64,000 nucleotides of DNA from Ilyonectria destructans (taxonomy: Eukaryota > Ascomycota > Sordariomycetes > Hypocreales > Nectriaceae): assembly GCA_020740775.1 (NCBI GenBank), contig JAHEWK010000020.1:124001-188000 (forward strand), read 5' to 3'. Shown here piece after piece: positions 31,153 to 43,604 of this stretch. The position numbers were made by a program, and so were the translations under genes. Below the pieces are notes generated by a model that made no database searches, was not told the origin of the DNA, and was given only the letters and a program-made list of their open reading frames with translations. The stretch's first letter is position 1. Every line of letters begins with the position of its first letter.

Positions 31153-31642
31153 TAGTACTGGCCGATACTCGCGGTGCTACGAGCTCACTGTGGTCTATCC
31201 GTACGTAGCGGTGGGCTGAACCCGGCTTGTCGGCTCTGTCGCTGTCGTTTTCGAGGACGTGATTGATGGCTAGGCCTTCGGGTTCGGCGTCTTGAATCGC
31301 TCTCTGAGCTAGGAGGAGACTCGGATTGGGACATAATGAAGGTCTTTATCTTCAAGGGCTGGGAGACTGGCAATGGATAGCTATCTGATTGACAGCTGGA
31401 CCGCGTCGCGTCAGTCACTAAGGGATGATTATGGACAGCTAAACTCTGGGTACAAATTAAGGTTAGAGCTGTCGGCAGACCGAGATGTACTAACAAAAGA
31501 GGGTCCTATCTAATCAGATGTCATAAAAGTCATGCCCGTGTAAGAGTCATGCCCGTGTATCAAAAATGTCATGCCCGTATATCTATTCCCCTTTTAATAT
31601 CCTCGTTCTCTTCGTGTCTGACAACTCTATGCCCAACGAGTT

Positions 31643-33032
31643 ATGGGGTCAATCCCGCCGTCCATCGACGTCTCAGTCGTTGAGTCAGTGCGGCTCGTGA
31701 CAGAAAGCGAGGAGAGAGTCGTTGCTCTCTCGCTTTTAGACTGCACCACAGCCGAATTCGCAGCAGGAAGTGCTTTTTGGCTATACGAGAAACTTAAACT
31801 CCCAGAGTCAAAAATCTCAACTTGTCGTTTCATCTTCGTGACTCCCTCGCTACTATTCTGGAGGCCTACCCACAATGGTGTGAGCAGCTCAAGGTTATCA
31901 ACAGCAGAGATGGAACTGCCCCGCCCGAAGCAGCACATCTTCCACCTCATGCCCGACGATTCGGCCGCATCTATGCACATTTTGGAACAGCCGAGGACCC
32001 GGACGTTGAGTTTGTCTTTGCCAAAAGTTCCGTAACCCTCCAATCTCTCTATCCCGCACACCGCACTCAAGAAGGTCCTGCGAAACGGCCAATTTTCAAC
32101 GGTTCATGGCAACTGGGACTATTGCGAAACCGCTAGGGTTCAGTGCGGATGAAGAAACTGGACTACCTAAGCTGCTGATGGCCATCCTAGTTACGCAGCT
32201 GGCCTGCGGAGCCTTGGTTCTGGCGTTGCATGGCACGCATCCTCTGGCCGATGCTACGACCTTCATCTCTTTTCTTAAAGACTGGGCCCTCATCAGTCGC
32301 TTTATTTTGAATGATGAGCCTCTGCCTCAGTTGACGCCTGTCTTTGATCCCGCGCTGCTGAACGCTCAAGCAGCCGGCGGTATCAACGTCGACCAGCCAG
32401 ACGCGGATATCATACGACGGGCAATGAGTTTGCCCATGCACAGATATGACTGGTGGGCTTCAGCAGCTACCTGTCCCTGGCCATTTCAGATTCCAACTCC
32501 TTTCAAATCTAAAGAGTTAACACGGACGGGAAAGGTGATGCCCTGGGCTGAGTGGGATCTTGCTGTACCAGTGTCCAACTACGTGGTTCACTTGAATCGA
32601 AGCCAGATCGATCATTTGTGGAACAAAGCCACCAAGAACGCGTCACAAAAGCTCAGTCGACACGACGCGGTTTTGGGCCACATATGGTCCTGCATTGCCC
32701 GCGCTCGCGGCTTGGCAGAAGACAATGGTCCTATCCATTGTGATCTTGTGTATGGAGTACGCCCTTCTTTCAGACTGGGCGAGAAGTTCCTGGGATCGCC
32801 AGTCACAATGATGAATGTGGAACTGTCAGGATTCGATGAGGCAAACCCTTCCAACCTGAGAGCAGTGGCAACTAATGGAAACGTTCTGATTAAGGAAGCA
32901 CCCCCGGTTGGAAAAACATCTGGCGAATCGTCTTACTGGACGGACAACGGCGTCGATGTCTCCATCCATATTCGGACCGAGGATACGCAACGACTTGCTA
33001 AGGACCCGTCTCTCTTTCCATCAGATGTGTGA
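31643..33032 (+). pseudogene. Second BAHD-type acyltransferase, frameshifted
   Basis: Three overlapping frames make one protein. They are 31643 onward (MGSIPPSIDVSVVESVRLVT ... FWLYEKLKLPESKIS), 31822 onward (LSFHLRDSLATILEAYPQWC, HARRFGRIYAHFGTAEDPDV) and 32106-33032 (TIAKPLGFSADEETGLPKLL, MHRYDWWASAATCPWPFQIP). The catalytic motif is complete: HGTHPLADATTF (HxxxD). Frame breaks lie near 31815 and 32100. The usual C-terminal block is short, ending at FPSDV. Unlike the first acyltransferase, it keeps the active-site motif but has lost its reading frame. Single-base sequencing errors are an alternative for the breaks. Confidence 0.68.
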
Positions 33033-33352
33033 TTTAATAATACTAGCTAGACTAATGGTACCAAAACAGTATCTGTGCTCCATTGTTAAGACAAGTAACT
33101 ACTTGGTCAAACGATTCAGATAAGTAAGGTAACGAGTTTAGAAAAAGATGTTTGTGTAAGTCACATGTGGCTGGAAACTTGATGTGTTTAGGAAATCTAA
33201 GGTAATGAATGAGTGCAGTGTCAAATCCGAGTGTGTTGTCTAAGTCTAAGTGAGGTTCGATCTATGATTAACAATCCTTCCTATACCCTATCCTTATTTG
33301 CATTCGCCAAGTAAGAAAAAGAAAAAAAAGGGTTCTGAAAACCCCCAAAAGT
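33033..33352. other. Convergent 3' intergenic region
   Basis: This AT-rich spacer between the acyltransferase relic and the ABC transporter ends in an A-rich run (AAGAAAAAGAAAAAAAAGG). Presumably it holds both 3' UTRs. Confidence 0.45.
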
Positions 33353-36300
33353 TTAGGCTTTCTTCTTGCCCTTTGGCATGCGAACAAGCCAGTAGAGGCC
33401 GAGAGAAGCCACAATGTTGACGGCAATGTACACCATGCCAATACCCCAGTCTCTCCATCGGTGCTCGTAGCTGGAGCTGATGCTATCCAGGAAGACGTTG
33501 GTGTCCTTAATGGTACAGAAGTTGCAGTTCTCAGTTGCGTCTTCGTTCAGGACGTAGCCACCAGCTCCAGCGATGTAATCACCCAGATACTGGATGCAGG
33601 TTTGGTTGTCGGGAGGATTGAAGACGGCGTATTCGTTGGGTGAGCATGTAACCTCTGTGTTCGCCAAACCAGTCGCCATGATCGATGAGACTAGATACGT
33701 GAATGGCGAAACCCGATACATGAAGATCCAGAAGCCGGGCAAGCTATCGGGGCCTGCCAACACACCGCAGAATAACAAGCAAAGCATGAAGAGGACGCTG
33801 GCTAAGTTTCCGCCTGCCTCTGCAGTATCCGTGATGGCGATGCAAGCATGGGCAAAAGTGCAGGTGAAGATGAGGAACTGCCAGAAGAGAAGCCACATGA
33901 GAAAACCGCGCTCGGCCGTCTGTCCAGCTGCCGCCGCGTTCTTATCGAAGCCGACCGGATAATAGACGCAGACAAACATCAGGACGGACATGAGCGTATT
34001 CCACGGGATCTCAACGATAACCTGAGAGAGCATAAAGATCTTCCAACTGTACGTTTTCGATGGGCGTTCTCGAACCTCGTAGAGCGAGCGTTGGGTAACG
34101 AAGTGAGGCATTTGCTGCTGGACGAGCTGACCAAAAATGGTCAAAATGTTGAAGATGGCGAACATCTGGTTCTGCAAGCCTTGAATAGTCAGAGGGGCAT
34201 TGAGGAAGACTAGACCGATGAAGAGGGCGACCGATATACACAATGCAGCCTTGGAGTAGATGTAGGAAGGTGTGCGCCAGTATTGCTCAAAGGCTCGCTG
34301 AGTGGCAACCTGGAGCTGGTGCCAGAAAGGCGCGGCAAACTCGCGGTACGATTCAGGGTCATCGTTGTGAGCAGCGGCGTTGCCACCATTACCTTCGTCC
34401 TTGAGATGATGAAGCTCGGTCTGAACATTCTGATATTCGGGGCTATCTCTCCAAGTCTGGTGCCAGTCGATATCGGTGTGCGAGCCAGGGGCAGCGCCAA
34501 TGACCTCAAGCATCCATTCAGCTGGGTTCTCTCCCTTGGGGCAGGGAGCGGATCCGTTCTTCACGAAATAGTTGGTCAGAGTCTCAGAGTTTTCACCGAT
34601 ATCTCCGAAGTAGATGGTTCGTCCTCCCTTGGCGAGGAAAAGCAGCCGGTCGAAGCGTTGGAAGAGCATAGCAGACGGTTGATGGATGGTGCAGAGAATA
34701 GACTGTCCGGCCTTGGAGAGCTTCTCAAGGAGATCGAGAATAGCCCAGGAGGTCTGAGAGTCAAGTCCAGAAGTCGGTTCGTCCACGAACAGAAGCAGAC
34801 GCGGCTTGGCTGCGAGCTCAACACCAATCGTAAGTCGCTTACGCTGTTCAACGTTGAGACCCTCGCCCAGCACGCCAACCACAGCGTCAGCATACTCTTG
34901 CATGTTCAACAGCTTGATGACCTCATCAACATAGGCAATCTTCTCGGCCCTGGGAGTTGTCGCGGGTTGTCGAAGCAGGGCGCTGAAAGTCAAGGCCTCG
35001 CGGACGGTGCTGGTTTCCAAGTGAAGATCCTGTTGCTGCACATAGCCTGTTTTGCGTTGGAACGATTCATCGCGAATCTTGCCGTCGACTAGCATTTCTC
35101 CATTGATGACGCCCATCGAGATACGGTCTGCGAGACAGTCGAGAAGAGTGGTTTTACCGGCACCTGACACACCCATAAGAGCAGTGAGGGTTCCTGGCTT
35201 GACCCATCCATCGATGTTGTCCAGAATACGCCTTGGTTCGCCCTTGATCTTGATATCGTAACAAACATTGTTCCAGTGGAAGACGCTGGTTGAACCCTGG
35301 ATGTTGCCAGCGTCCTTACCATCCCGAAGCTTGTCGACAGTGGTGATGGGGCCTGAAGAGGCGGCCTCGGAGTCTCCCTTGCCCTGTGCATGAGCAGGCA
35401 AGTGTCCTCGGCGGAAGACAAGGACTTCACCCTTGGACTTCTTGGCTGAAATGACCTCGGTGGCGACGATATAGAGGATATGGAAGAAGATGGCAAAGGC
35501 AATCAGGATACCAACGTTACGCCACTTGTGGCTATGGTAATAACTGTACTGCGAGTTGATGTACGCATCGCCGTTGACAAAGTCCTCGCCTGGAACGGCA
35601 CCAACAGCAGAACAAGCGCGGTTCATGGCACCAACGTCTTCGTAACCGGGGACCAATGGGTTGGGCACAAACTGATCACAAGTGAAGTTGCGGTTGTGGA
35701 ACTCGTTGATCATGAGCGCCTCGAAGCCGTAGGCAACGGGGTCCAGATAGTTGATCCAACGGCACCAGCCAAGCATGTAGTCGACAGGGATGACGAAGCC
35801 GGTGAAAATGACGAGGGCGAGAATCAAAATCGATGCTGGAACCATGGCCTGCGAGAGGGTACGGGACAGCGAAGCACTAGGTATGATTAGCAACAGCTCT
35901 CATTTCAGGGCAAGGAAACTTACATAGACCGGAAAATTCCTGACATGGTGAGGACCATGAGGAACGAGACGAAGAAGAAGAAAAAGAAGTTTCCTGGCTC
36001 GCGGTTCAGGTTCGTCATGAAGTATATAACGAGATTGTAAAATATGGCGTTGATGACTTTGTAGGGTATGTCAACTAAGATAGATGCGAACGATTCGGCA
36101 GATGCGTGGTAGAAAGCGTAGCGGGTATGTTTCTCAACAATAGGTCGCTGAACATACTGAGTCAAGATTTCCAGGGCACTCGAGAAGGCGTTGGAGAGGA
36201 TGGCGACGAATAAGACCGCTGCTCTTTGGTAGAACGATGCAGTTGTTGGCTGCAAATCGTAGAAGAGAGACGAGATGATCAGAGCCGTTGCCGAGTTTGC

Positions 36301-37926
36301 AATGAGTGAGAAGATTGTCAGGCCAGGCGATCCGATGAGTCTCTTCCAGCCTCGCCAGAGACAGAGGTTGATTTGCTGCGCGTACGAGAGAGTGAAGGGC
36401 GACTTGACGCGCTGGCCCTTAGCTTGGCTTGCCTTCTTGTTCTCGCGGAAAACCTCGGCGCTGGAACCGTTCAGGGGGTGCGCGGCCTTGTACTGATAAA
36501 TCTCGTTCTTGACGAGCTGATACTCTCGGCTCTGCTTCCATCGGGCGCCGAATTCTTCGGGCGTCCGGGGGACGCGATTCTCCCAGCCAGGGCGGACAAC
36601 ACGTTCAGATGGCGCCGTCATCGAAGTCAGGAAGTCAGGGCTAGTTTGACGATCGGGGCACTCGAAGCCGAGGTTGATGAAGTATTGCTTGGCTTCCTCA
36701 GCAGGGCCAAAGAAGATTTGATGGCCTTCGTAGATGACCAGAGCCTTATCGAACAGGTCGTATGCGCTCTGAGGAGCCTGGTAAATCGAAACAGCGCAGG
36801 TCTGTCCAAAGAGCTCGGATTGCAATCGCAAGGTCTTGCAGAATTCGATCGCATTAGCCGAGTCGAGACCACGGGTTGAGTTATCCCAGCATTGGAACGG
36901 AGCGTTGGAAAGGGTGGCCTCGGCGATCGTGACTCGCTTCCTCTCACCACCGGATACACCTCGAATGTAGTTGTCGCCGACCTGGGTGTTGATGGTGTGG
37001 CTGATGCCGTACATGGCCATGACGACATCTCGGAAATGGTCGCTGTACTGGTTGTGGGCGACGCCAGGGGGCAAGTTTTGAGGGCATCTGGCGCGGGAGG
37101 CAAAGGTGAGGGTGTCTCCGACGGAGAGCATGGGGAAGTGAACGTCAACTTCAGCTGTATAGATGGCTTCTCCCTTGTGATGGTTGTGCATCTCCTCAGC
37201 AAGAAGACCCTGGTAGTTGAAATACGTGCTGTCATCAACGTAGATCCCGTTCGTCTCGCCAGAAATTGTCTTCAAGAAAGTCGAACAACCAGAGCCAGGA
37301 GGTCCAAGAACAACCAGCATCTCGCCAGCCTTAACAACACCGTCAAAGCCTCGAAGGATGTCAATCCGTCGCTTGCCGCGCGTGCTCGAAGTGAGGTTGC
37401 GGAAGAGACTCGGGATCTCGAGCCACACGTTGCCAACGTCCTTTTGATAGTCGGTCTCGGCGCCGTATCCAAAGACATTCATCTCTTCGAAGCAGAGGCC
37501 GCTCTGACGGAATCCACTGCCGTGCTCGGACATGGTCTTGGCTACGGCCTTTGCCCAGGCTCTGGCATTGAACTTCTCACTCGAAGGGTTGACAGGAGAG
37601 TTAGGGTCGTTGGCAGCGAAGAGCGCGGCGCCATCGCCCTGGAAATGGTGGGTGGAATTCGAAGTGTATTGCCGCGCAAGGTCACGGACGATGGAGTGGC
37701 GACGCTCCATCCCGCTCGTGTCGTCTTCTTCGTCATCGCTCGAGTTCGCCTTCTCGTTCTCCGACTTGCGGTTGTTGGAGGCATTTTTGGGCTTCTCGGT
37801 CGAGGGGGCGGGAGAGGCAATAGTGTCAATGTCGACGACGGTGTCGTGGCTGCCGTGAAGAGAGCCGGGAGCGCCCATGGGTGCCTCGCCCGGGGTGGCA
37901 GAGTCGGGGTTCAGCGAGGCAGACAT
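33353..37926 (-). CDS. PDR-type (ABCG) full-length ABC transporter
   Basis: Two exons, 37926-35924 and 35876-33353, are joined by a 47-bp intron (GTAAGT...CCTAG), giving about 1508 residues, the usual PDR length. An upstream Met at 37938 is also possible. Order is NBD1-TMD1-NBD2-TMD2. NBD1 has the fungal PDR deviant Walker [10 protein letters not shown], signature VSGGERKRV and Walker [14 protein letters not shown]2 has [12 protein letters not shown], signature [15 protein letters not shown] and [12 protein letters not shown]. The six-helix blocks include [20 protein letters not shown] and [20 protein letters not shown]. Such pumps export hydrophobic drugs, fungicides and plant defence compounds through the plasma membrane. 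The gene is intact and transcribed away from the Zn2Cys6 gene. Confidence 0.95.
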
Positions 37927-38557
37927 GTTCTGAAGCAAGACAATGTGTCCAGCCTAGCGATTTGGTCGTGCTGTCCCGTTGTCGTTGCAGTTATGTGGCT
38001 GTCTATCACTCGATTGTTAGGCGGGTTGTGACTGAGAGACAATGGATGGCGTTGACAAACCGATTCAGAATTAGGAAACAAAGAAGTATTAATGAAGGAA
38101 GGTATAAGTAAATGGATAAAAGGAATGACTTGAAACTGTTGCTTTGACATTGACCACTACGAGGTCCTCACCAGGTCTTATCCTTATCATGGACGGGGGT
38201 CCAGCTCAACCCGTCCTCCCGAAGGTTGGTGAGTCCGGGCTGTCAAGACACGGGTCCCGTCAACTCCCCGTCCCCGACAAGAACTCGGGCCCCGACGAGT
38301 GTCCGTTCCCGACGAAGGCATGAAGGAAATGTTGCATTAATAATATCGAAGAGGACCAATCTACGGCTGTCCGCTTTCCTCAAACGGATGAGATAAACCC
38401 CGGCACTGCCTACAGCATTATCAGCACGAATCCCCAAGCCTTCCGCCGGATAGACTCACTCACCGAGCAACAAGAATTCTACAAAGACTGCTTACTTTTG
38501 CCTAATAGTTACTTTTGTTACTCAGCAGATCTATCTTGGCCTACTCGACACAACACC
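37927..38557. promoter_or_regulatory. Shared divergent upstream region of the ABC transporter and Zn2Cys6 gene
   Basis: About 630 bp between two divergent starts. Repeated CCCCGTCCCCGAC / CGGGCCCCGACGAG words lie at 38260-38300 and a GACGGGTTGAGC-type block at 38190-38215. CGG/CCG triplets of the sort bound by Zn2Cys6 proteins are present, but no clear paired site stands out. Co-regulation is inference. Confidence 0.4.
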
Positions 38558-38999
38558 ATGGCAGCCCAGTCTCTCGATTCACAAAGACCGACAGAGTCAA
38601 AGAGGATATTAGCTTGTGTACTTTGCCAACAGCGCAAGAAGAAGTGCGACCGCAAGAGTCCTTGCTCATTTTGCATCAAGGTGAGGAAATTACATATGCT
38701 GCTTGCTCCTACGATAGTCGTTGTTCTAACATGCTTGGAAGGCCAAAGTTGTATGCATCCCAAGTACACCAGCTCCCAAGCGAAAGCGTCGGAAGTCTAC
38801 CAAGGAGCTGATGGAACGCTTGGGGAGATGCGAGCAGCTCCTGAAGAGATGCACATGTGTGCAAAAGGCCTTGATTTATGACTCTGCGGAGCAATGCAGC
38901 GAGTCTAGCAGCACGGCGGATACCAACTCGAGTCCACCTCCAGAGTATGAGACGGTGGCTTCTTCGAATGCTCAACCACATCATAAGCTAGTGCATTAG
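38558..38999 (+). CDS. Short Zn2Cys6 DNA-binding protein
   Basis: Exon 1 38558-38680 and exon 2 38742-38999 (intron GTGAGG...TTGGAAG, 61 bp) give about 126 residues. The binuclear zinc cluster is complete: CVLCQQRKKKCDRKSPCSFC followed by IKAKVVC. A basic linker (PAPKRKRRKST) and a short helical stretch (KELMERLGRCEQLL) follow. The protein then stops after a Ser/Pro-rich end, with no fungal_trans middle-homology domain. It is either truncated, a mini-regulator, or incompletely modelled. Downstream DNA has protein-like frames but with stops. The natural neighbour is the ABC transporter, so it may regulate it. Confidence 0.72.
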
Positions 39000-40445
39000 C
39001 ATTCAAGACAGCTTTACATGATTTCGAAGAAGTAATCTCAGCTGGAGGGCCTCTTATACCCTTCACGGCGACTTGCTTGGTCGAGAAACAAGAAGCATCA
39101 AACACATGATGGTAATATGGGTCCAGGTCACAGAGTCGTTCTAGCGCTGAGACTTTTGACCGTTGGCGAAGAGCAGCATACGGTTTATCACAGCCATGGA
39201 ATCTGCATATCAAACTGGGTGTAAATGGAGGCATTCTCGCGTTAAGGCATGACTCAACAGTAGATAGATGATGGGAGCCCTTTGACACGGCTTTGGGTGA
39301 CCTTGGATATGGAGGCGTTAGGATTCTTTGTAGTTAACAACAAATAAATGATAATGGGAAATTACAGCTCCGTGTGAGATAGCTGAATCATGCAGTACAG
39401 GTAGACATAAGGTAGAATGGCCTGCGAGTGTAGTGTGTGCCTGAGAGACGTTGGCAAGAGACGGAGTGTAGTTGACCAAAAAGGCTGGGGGGTCATGTGC
39501 TCTCGGTAAATTGTGGGCACCTACACAGAATCATCTGTGGATCCCTTACCGGGATTAAGTTTTAGTCTCATCAACAAGGCTGGATACATGCGTATTCGTA
39601 CTCAAGGCATCTGTGATCTGATGTGACCGCTTCGGACCTGGTAATTCCCCCAGAATGTACGCTTATTAACACTATTTGATGGACTGTAGGCCCTACTCTA
39701 GTGAATCTTAGAAAAAGAATTGGTTGTTCTTCCAACTTGACGGTTTTGTCGGGGGGATCTCATCAGCCTGTTCTAACTGGCTAGGGTGGTGAAGATCCGG
39801 ATCCGAACGGCGGACTTTCTCGGCCGCGATACTTGACGAAGCCCGAACAACAGTCGTCAGTTCCTGGTTCATGACGAAGATTATACAATAAAAAACTCAC
39901 TCTCATTCTCTTCTTTCCTTCCGAATGTTTCATCCTCATCAGGACTCTTGACGGAGTCCGTTACGGGGCCGTAAATTGCCTCCCGCGACTCCACAAGGCG
40001 GTACGTGTTGATCCTTTCTCCACTCTTTCCGAGGAATGCCGCGGATTCCACGGGCTTTGACAAGCCTCCTACGTTATTCTCTGCCCGTTCCAGGCTAATG
40101 AAAACGTAGCAATGTATTTCTTTCCTTTGATCCCTGTTTTGGCGACGGGATTTCCAGGGGCATCAAGGGTGAGAAATGCCCGCATTGTCTTCGAATCACT
40201 CTTGGCCTACGTGGCTCCCAGTTGCCGGTCGCATTGACGCCATCCAAGATTACTTGAGCTTGAAGACGAGGCCACCACCTTTGATTCAAAGCCAACAAAG
40301 CCACTCATCCTGGCACAGGGGTAAAAGTTAGCCCGTGATTTTCTTGTGGTTCAATTTCTTTTCAAAGAAATTCTGATCTTGGAACTCACATCTTGCATTG
40401 CATGAATGTCGACGGTCATGCTTTGCTTCCGAGGTTGGTACATGG
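39000..40445. other. Intergenic region with unassigned coding relics
   Basis: 38905-39288 is open on the minus strand (MPPFTPSLICRFHGCDKPYA ...) and 39000-39110 on the plus strand reads AFKTALHDFEEVISAGGPLI. These could be leftovers of the regulator's missing C-terminus or of another gene. At 40304-39881 the minus strand has FLTLDAPGNPVAKTGIKGKK, SKPVESAAFLGKSGERINTY and RLVESREAIYGPVTDSVK in two frames. None is recognised. 39300-39860 shows no gene. Confidence 0.3.
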
Positions 40446-40447
40446 TA

Positions 40448-43310
40448 CCCGTAGGGTCTGACTAAGTGGGCAAGCCACTTAGTAGGGCAGAAAAACTTGG
40501 AACAGTCAAAAAAACCTGGAACACCCCACTACGCTTAGCTGTCGTAAATATCAGGTCTTCAATACGTAAAATCAATCATTTTATCGACACCGCTTCGTCA
40601 AATTCACGCTAAAGTCGTTCATAATGATTTCTGCCGATACTATCAAGCAAATCCAAGGCAAAAAGGCCGCCCGAGCTATTCTCGACTCCCGAGCCCGAAA
40701 AAGCTCACTTCGCGGCATCACCAAAACCCTCTCTTGCCGTCAGGCCTCACGTATATACGATGTCAGTACAAGTGAAGTTTTCCGGCAGTTGAAGAAGCTA
40801 GAAAGCGGCTCTTCCGATACACCCCGTCCTCAGGGCCGTCCGCGCGCGTTGACGCCCGCCGAAGACAATACTATCGTAGCATACGTTATGTGGATGGAAC
40901 GCGCGGGATTTCCTGCCTCCAAGCTGCAAGTTGAGGAAGCTGCAAATAGCTTCCGGCTCCAAAGAGACCCGGAATCGAGTCCTCTCTCACGCGCCTGGTA
41001 TCCCCAGTTTTATAAAGACCACCCGGAGCTTCGTAGCACGTTCCTCAAGGCCGTGGAGAAGTCGCGGAAGTCATTTGAATCATCTGATATCGCTGATATC
41101 ACCACCTTCTATAAGGAACTCGAAGATCTCATCAAAATACACCAAATTGGCGCCTCAGAGATCTGGAATGAAGACGAAGCTGGCATCCGACTTAGCTGCC
41201 TTCGAGAGGCCGTGCAGGTCCTCATAATGCGCATAACGCAGGCCTTACGCCCTAAGGTTCTAGATCCAGCTAATCGTAAGTCTTGCACCCTTATCGGTGC
41301 AGGAAACGCAGTAGGAGACTCTATTCCTCCCTGGCTTATCTTCAAGTCTTTTCCCACAGAAAACTTTATCTCTATTGAAGTTGATAATAATATACAGTTC
41401 GTACAGACCGATACCGCCTTCAGCAACGCCAATATTACATTTAACTGGCTTTATAAATTCAACTGGGTTTCCTGGATAAAGTCAGCACAAGCTTCAAGAC
41501 TCAGAGTCACACTGAATAACTGGTTTAGCTGTAATAAGTAGAAGTATATTAACGGTATTACTGAAGTTGAAGTTAATAAGCCGCCTAATTATCATTCTGA
41601 CGATAAGAAGATATAGCGGCTTCTAGTTATCGACAGCTTCACAGAGCACTCATCCTTCAAATTCATTAAATATTACATCCAATTTAACATCTTAATTATT
41701 ATACTACCGCCGCATTCAACCTATATTATACAACCTATAGATATTAGCGTCTTTTAGCTATTAAAACACACATATCAAGTAGCTCTTCGGAAGTCTCTTC
41801 AGAAAGGCAACCTTACCTTTAACTGCATAAATTTCATCTCTGCCTTCCAAAAGATCTTTAATGCCGGCTTTAGCAGACATAACATTATATCAGGGTTCGA
41901 AAAGACTGGTCTCTTCCCACCAAATAATATACCGGTAATCATAAAGTTAGTAGAGGCACAGAGAAAGCAGCATAATACCGTCAACCCTACCTTTAAGTCA
42001 CTTCTCCCACCAGAATCGCAATTCTAAGGTGCTTCAGATACTATACAGCATATCAATACTAAATACAGTAAATTACTAAGCTTACCGTTACGTGCCGCCC
42101 TTCAGCAGGTCTGCTCAGTTGTTCACAAAGCTGCAATTCTTAACGCCAAAGTTGCTGCTTTCTGCCTCAACTGCACACAGCGCATCGACCGCTTATTGCG
42201 AATACGTCGCCGCAGTAAGTCAGTCAAGCCGGAAGGTCGATTTATTATGAGTTCGAGCCTCGCTGAGATCCGGCAATAACAGGAAGAGACCCTTAAAGTT
42301 AAGGCTAAAAAGAGTCGCTGCTGCAAGCTATAAAGTCACCAGACCACACTGAAGAAAGAGATAGATAAGCTAAGAGAAAAATAGCAATCTTCTAATAAAG
42401 AAGCTGAAGTTAATAGCGTTATAAAGAAGATCCCGATATTCAAGAAGTAGCTAGAGGTTACAGGCTTTAAGGATTACTATCTTAATATAGAAAATACCAG
42501 CCAGAAGTATCTTAACCTCCTTAGGCAATATAATAATAGCTTTATTATTAACATAAAGCTAGATTCTTATATTTAAGCAGCTATCTGCAAACTTAAATAT
42601 ACTGTAAAACCTCTCTCTAAAGCTACAGAGCTTACCGCATTATAATATAAATTAGAAAGTAATACTTCTCTTAGCTCTACTAACCTCAGCTACTTTAATA
42701 ATAAAGATAACTATAAAGAAGACCTCTCTAAGCCCGAAAATAATATATACAATAGAGTTAAATCCAGTAATAACGATAATATTGAAATTATTACAGAAAC
42801 ACAAGAGATACAGCCGTAGGAACGATCCTCGCCGCCGGTCACTTGGGCGGAAGAAGTAGATAAGGGGCCAGAAACACTATACCTACAACCACACACACAA
42901 CATCGCGAGTCTACATACAAATATATAAAAAAGGACCTCGAGACATTCCGCGACCGCCTCAGGAAGCGCGGTGACCTTCGCGGACGCAATACTATATAAA
43001 TTGCGGTGGCAGGGCGGCCTCAAAGGGCAAGCAGGGCGGGTTGCACGTCTGCCCGCAGGCTGCAATTCCGGCACGAAGGCACATTTTTTACGGCATTTGA
43101 CCATATATTCATTTTCGCAAGAACCTCAGCTCCTAGGATATCTATTTTTTCTACAATAAAACTGCTTAAACGACTGTCAGAATCATTTGCAGCATTAAGG
43201 GCCAATTTTGGCTGTGATTTTAGGGGGGGAGCCCTGTTCCAGGTTTTTTTGACTGTTCCAAGTTTTTCTGCCCTACTAAGTGGCTTGCCCACTTAGTCAG
43301 ACCCTACGGG
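40448..43310. mobile_element. Pogo/Fot1-type DNA transposon, partly RIP-degraded
   Basis: The first 76 bp (CCCGTAGGGTCTGACTAAGT ...) are a perfect inverted repeat of the last 76 bp, flanked by TA (40446-40447 and 43311-43312). An inner palindrome ACTAAGTGG-GCAAG-CCACTTAGT lies within each end. The 2863-bp element carries one transposase gene, open to 41541 and full of stops and AT-rich after that. The perfect terminal repeats contrast with the damaged interior. Confidence 0.93.
40624..42580 (+). pseudogene. Pogo-type transposase, open for 305 codons then many stops
   Basis: The N-terminus has a psq-like HTH (KTLSCRQASRIYDVSTSEVF) and a CENP-B-like second HTH region (EDNTIVAYVMWMERAGFPAS). 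The DDE domain starts with EIWNEDEAGIRLS (first Asp; the usual WNxDExG). The next blocks appear after stops: LLVIDSFTEHSS in place of LxLDGHxSH, and LPPHSTYIIQPIDISVF. The tail continues to about 42580 with LPLRAALQQVCSVVHKAA and a coiled-coil region. Stops from 41539 on are nearly all TAG/TAA at Trp or Gln positions. It cannot be translated in full. Confidence 0.85.
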
Positions 43311-43604
43311 TAACTAAGTCTAGGCGCCCAAGTGCATTCCCAATAAATGTCATACGGCTTGTCTCTTCGAGGTCTAGACCTCAGATTCGCCTCAGTTGTA
43401 TAAGACTAAGCTTATTCGCATGTCACCATGGGAACATTACCGCGTTAATGAAGCTGTCGTGATTGCGGAGCGCTTGTCAATTCCAGGGCGCACCGGTAGG
43501 TGACTCACCAAGGTGGCGGGGTTGGTTAACACCATCAACTTTCATCTTCATTCACAACTTCGATCTTCCAAGCACCTCAAACAATTCTGAAATATCGCCG
43601 CCAT

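Larger units (their letters stand above)
29365..31335 (-). pseudogene. Possible minus-strand gene split by the Tc1 element
   Basis: Right of the element the minus strand starts MSQSESPPSSESDSRRRTRR followed by a basic Ser/Arg/Gln-rich run. Left of it the frame continues as EDALGNLFASYPQTFTSFHG or, in a neighbouring frame, PPWELRFDHEIHLSNDFLFG. No domain is recognised. Removing the Tc1 element and one TA would join the two sides. Low complexity and the overlap with the AAA relic make this tentative. Confidence 0.25.

Noticed and set aside
36275..38031. Long plus-strand frames opposite the ABC transporter
   Set aside because: They are antisense to a complete PDR transporter and show no recognisable domain.
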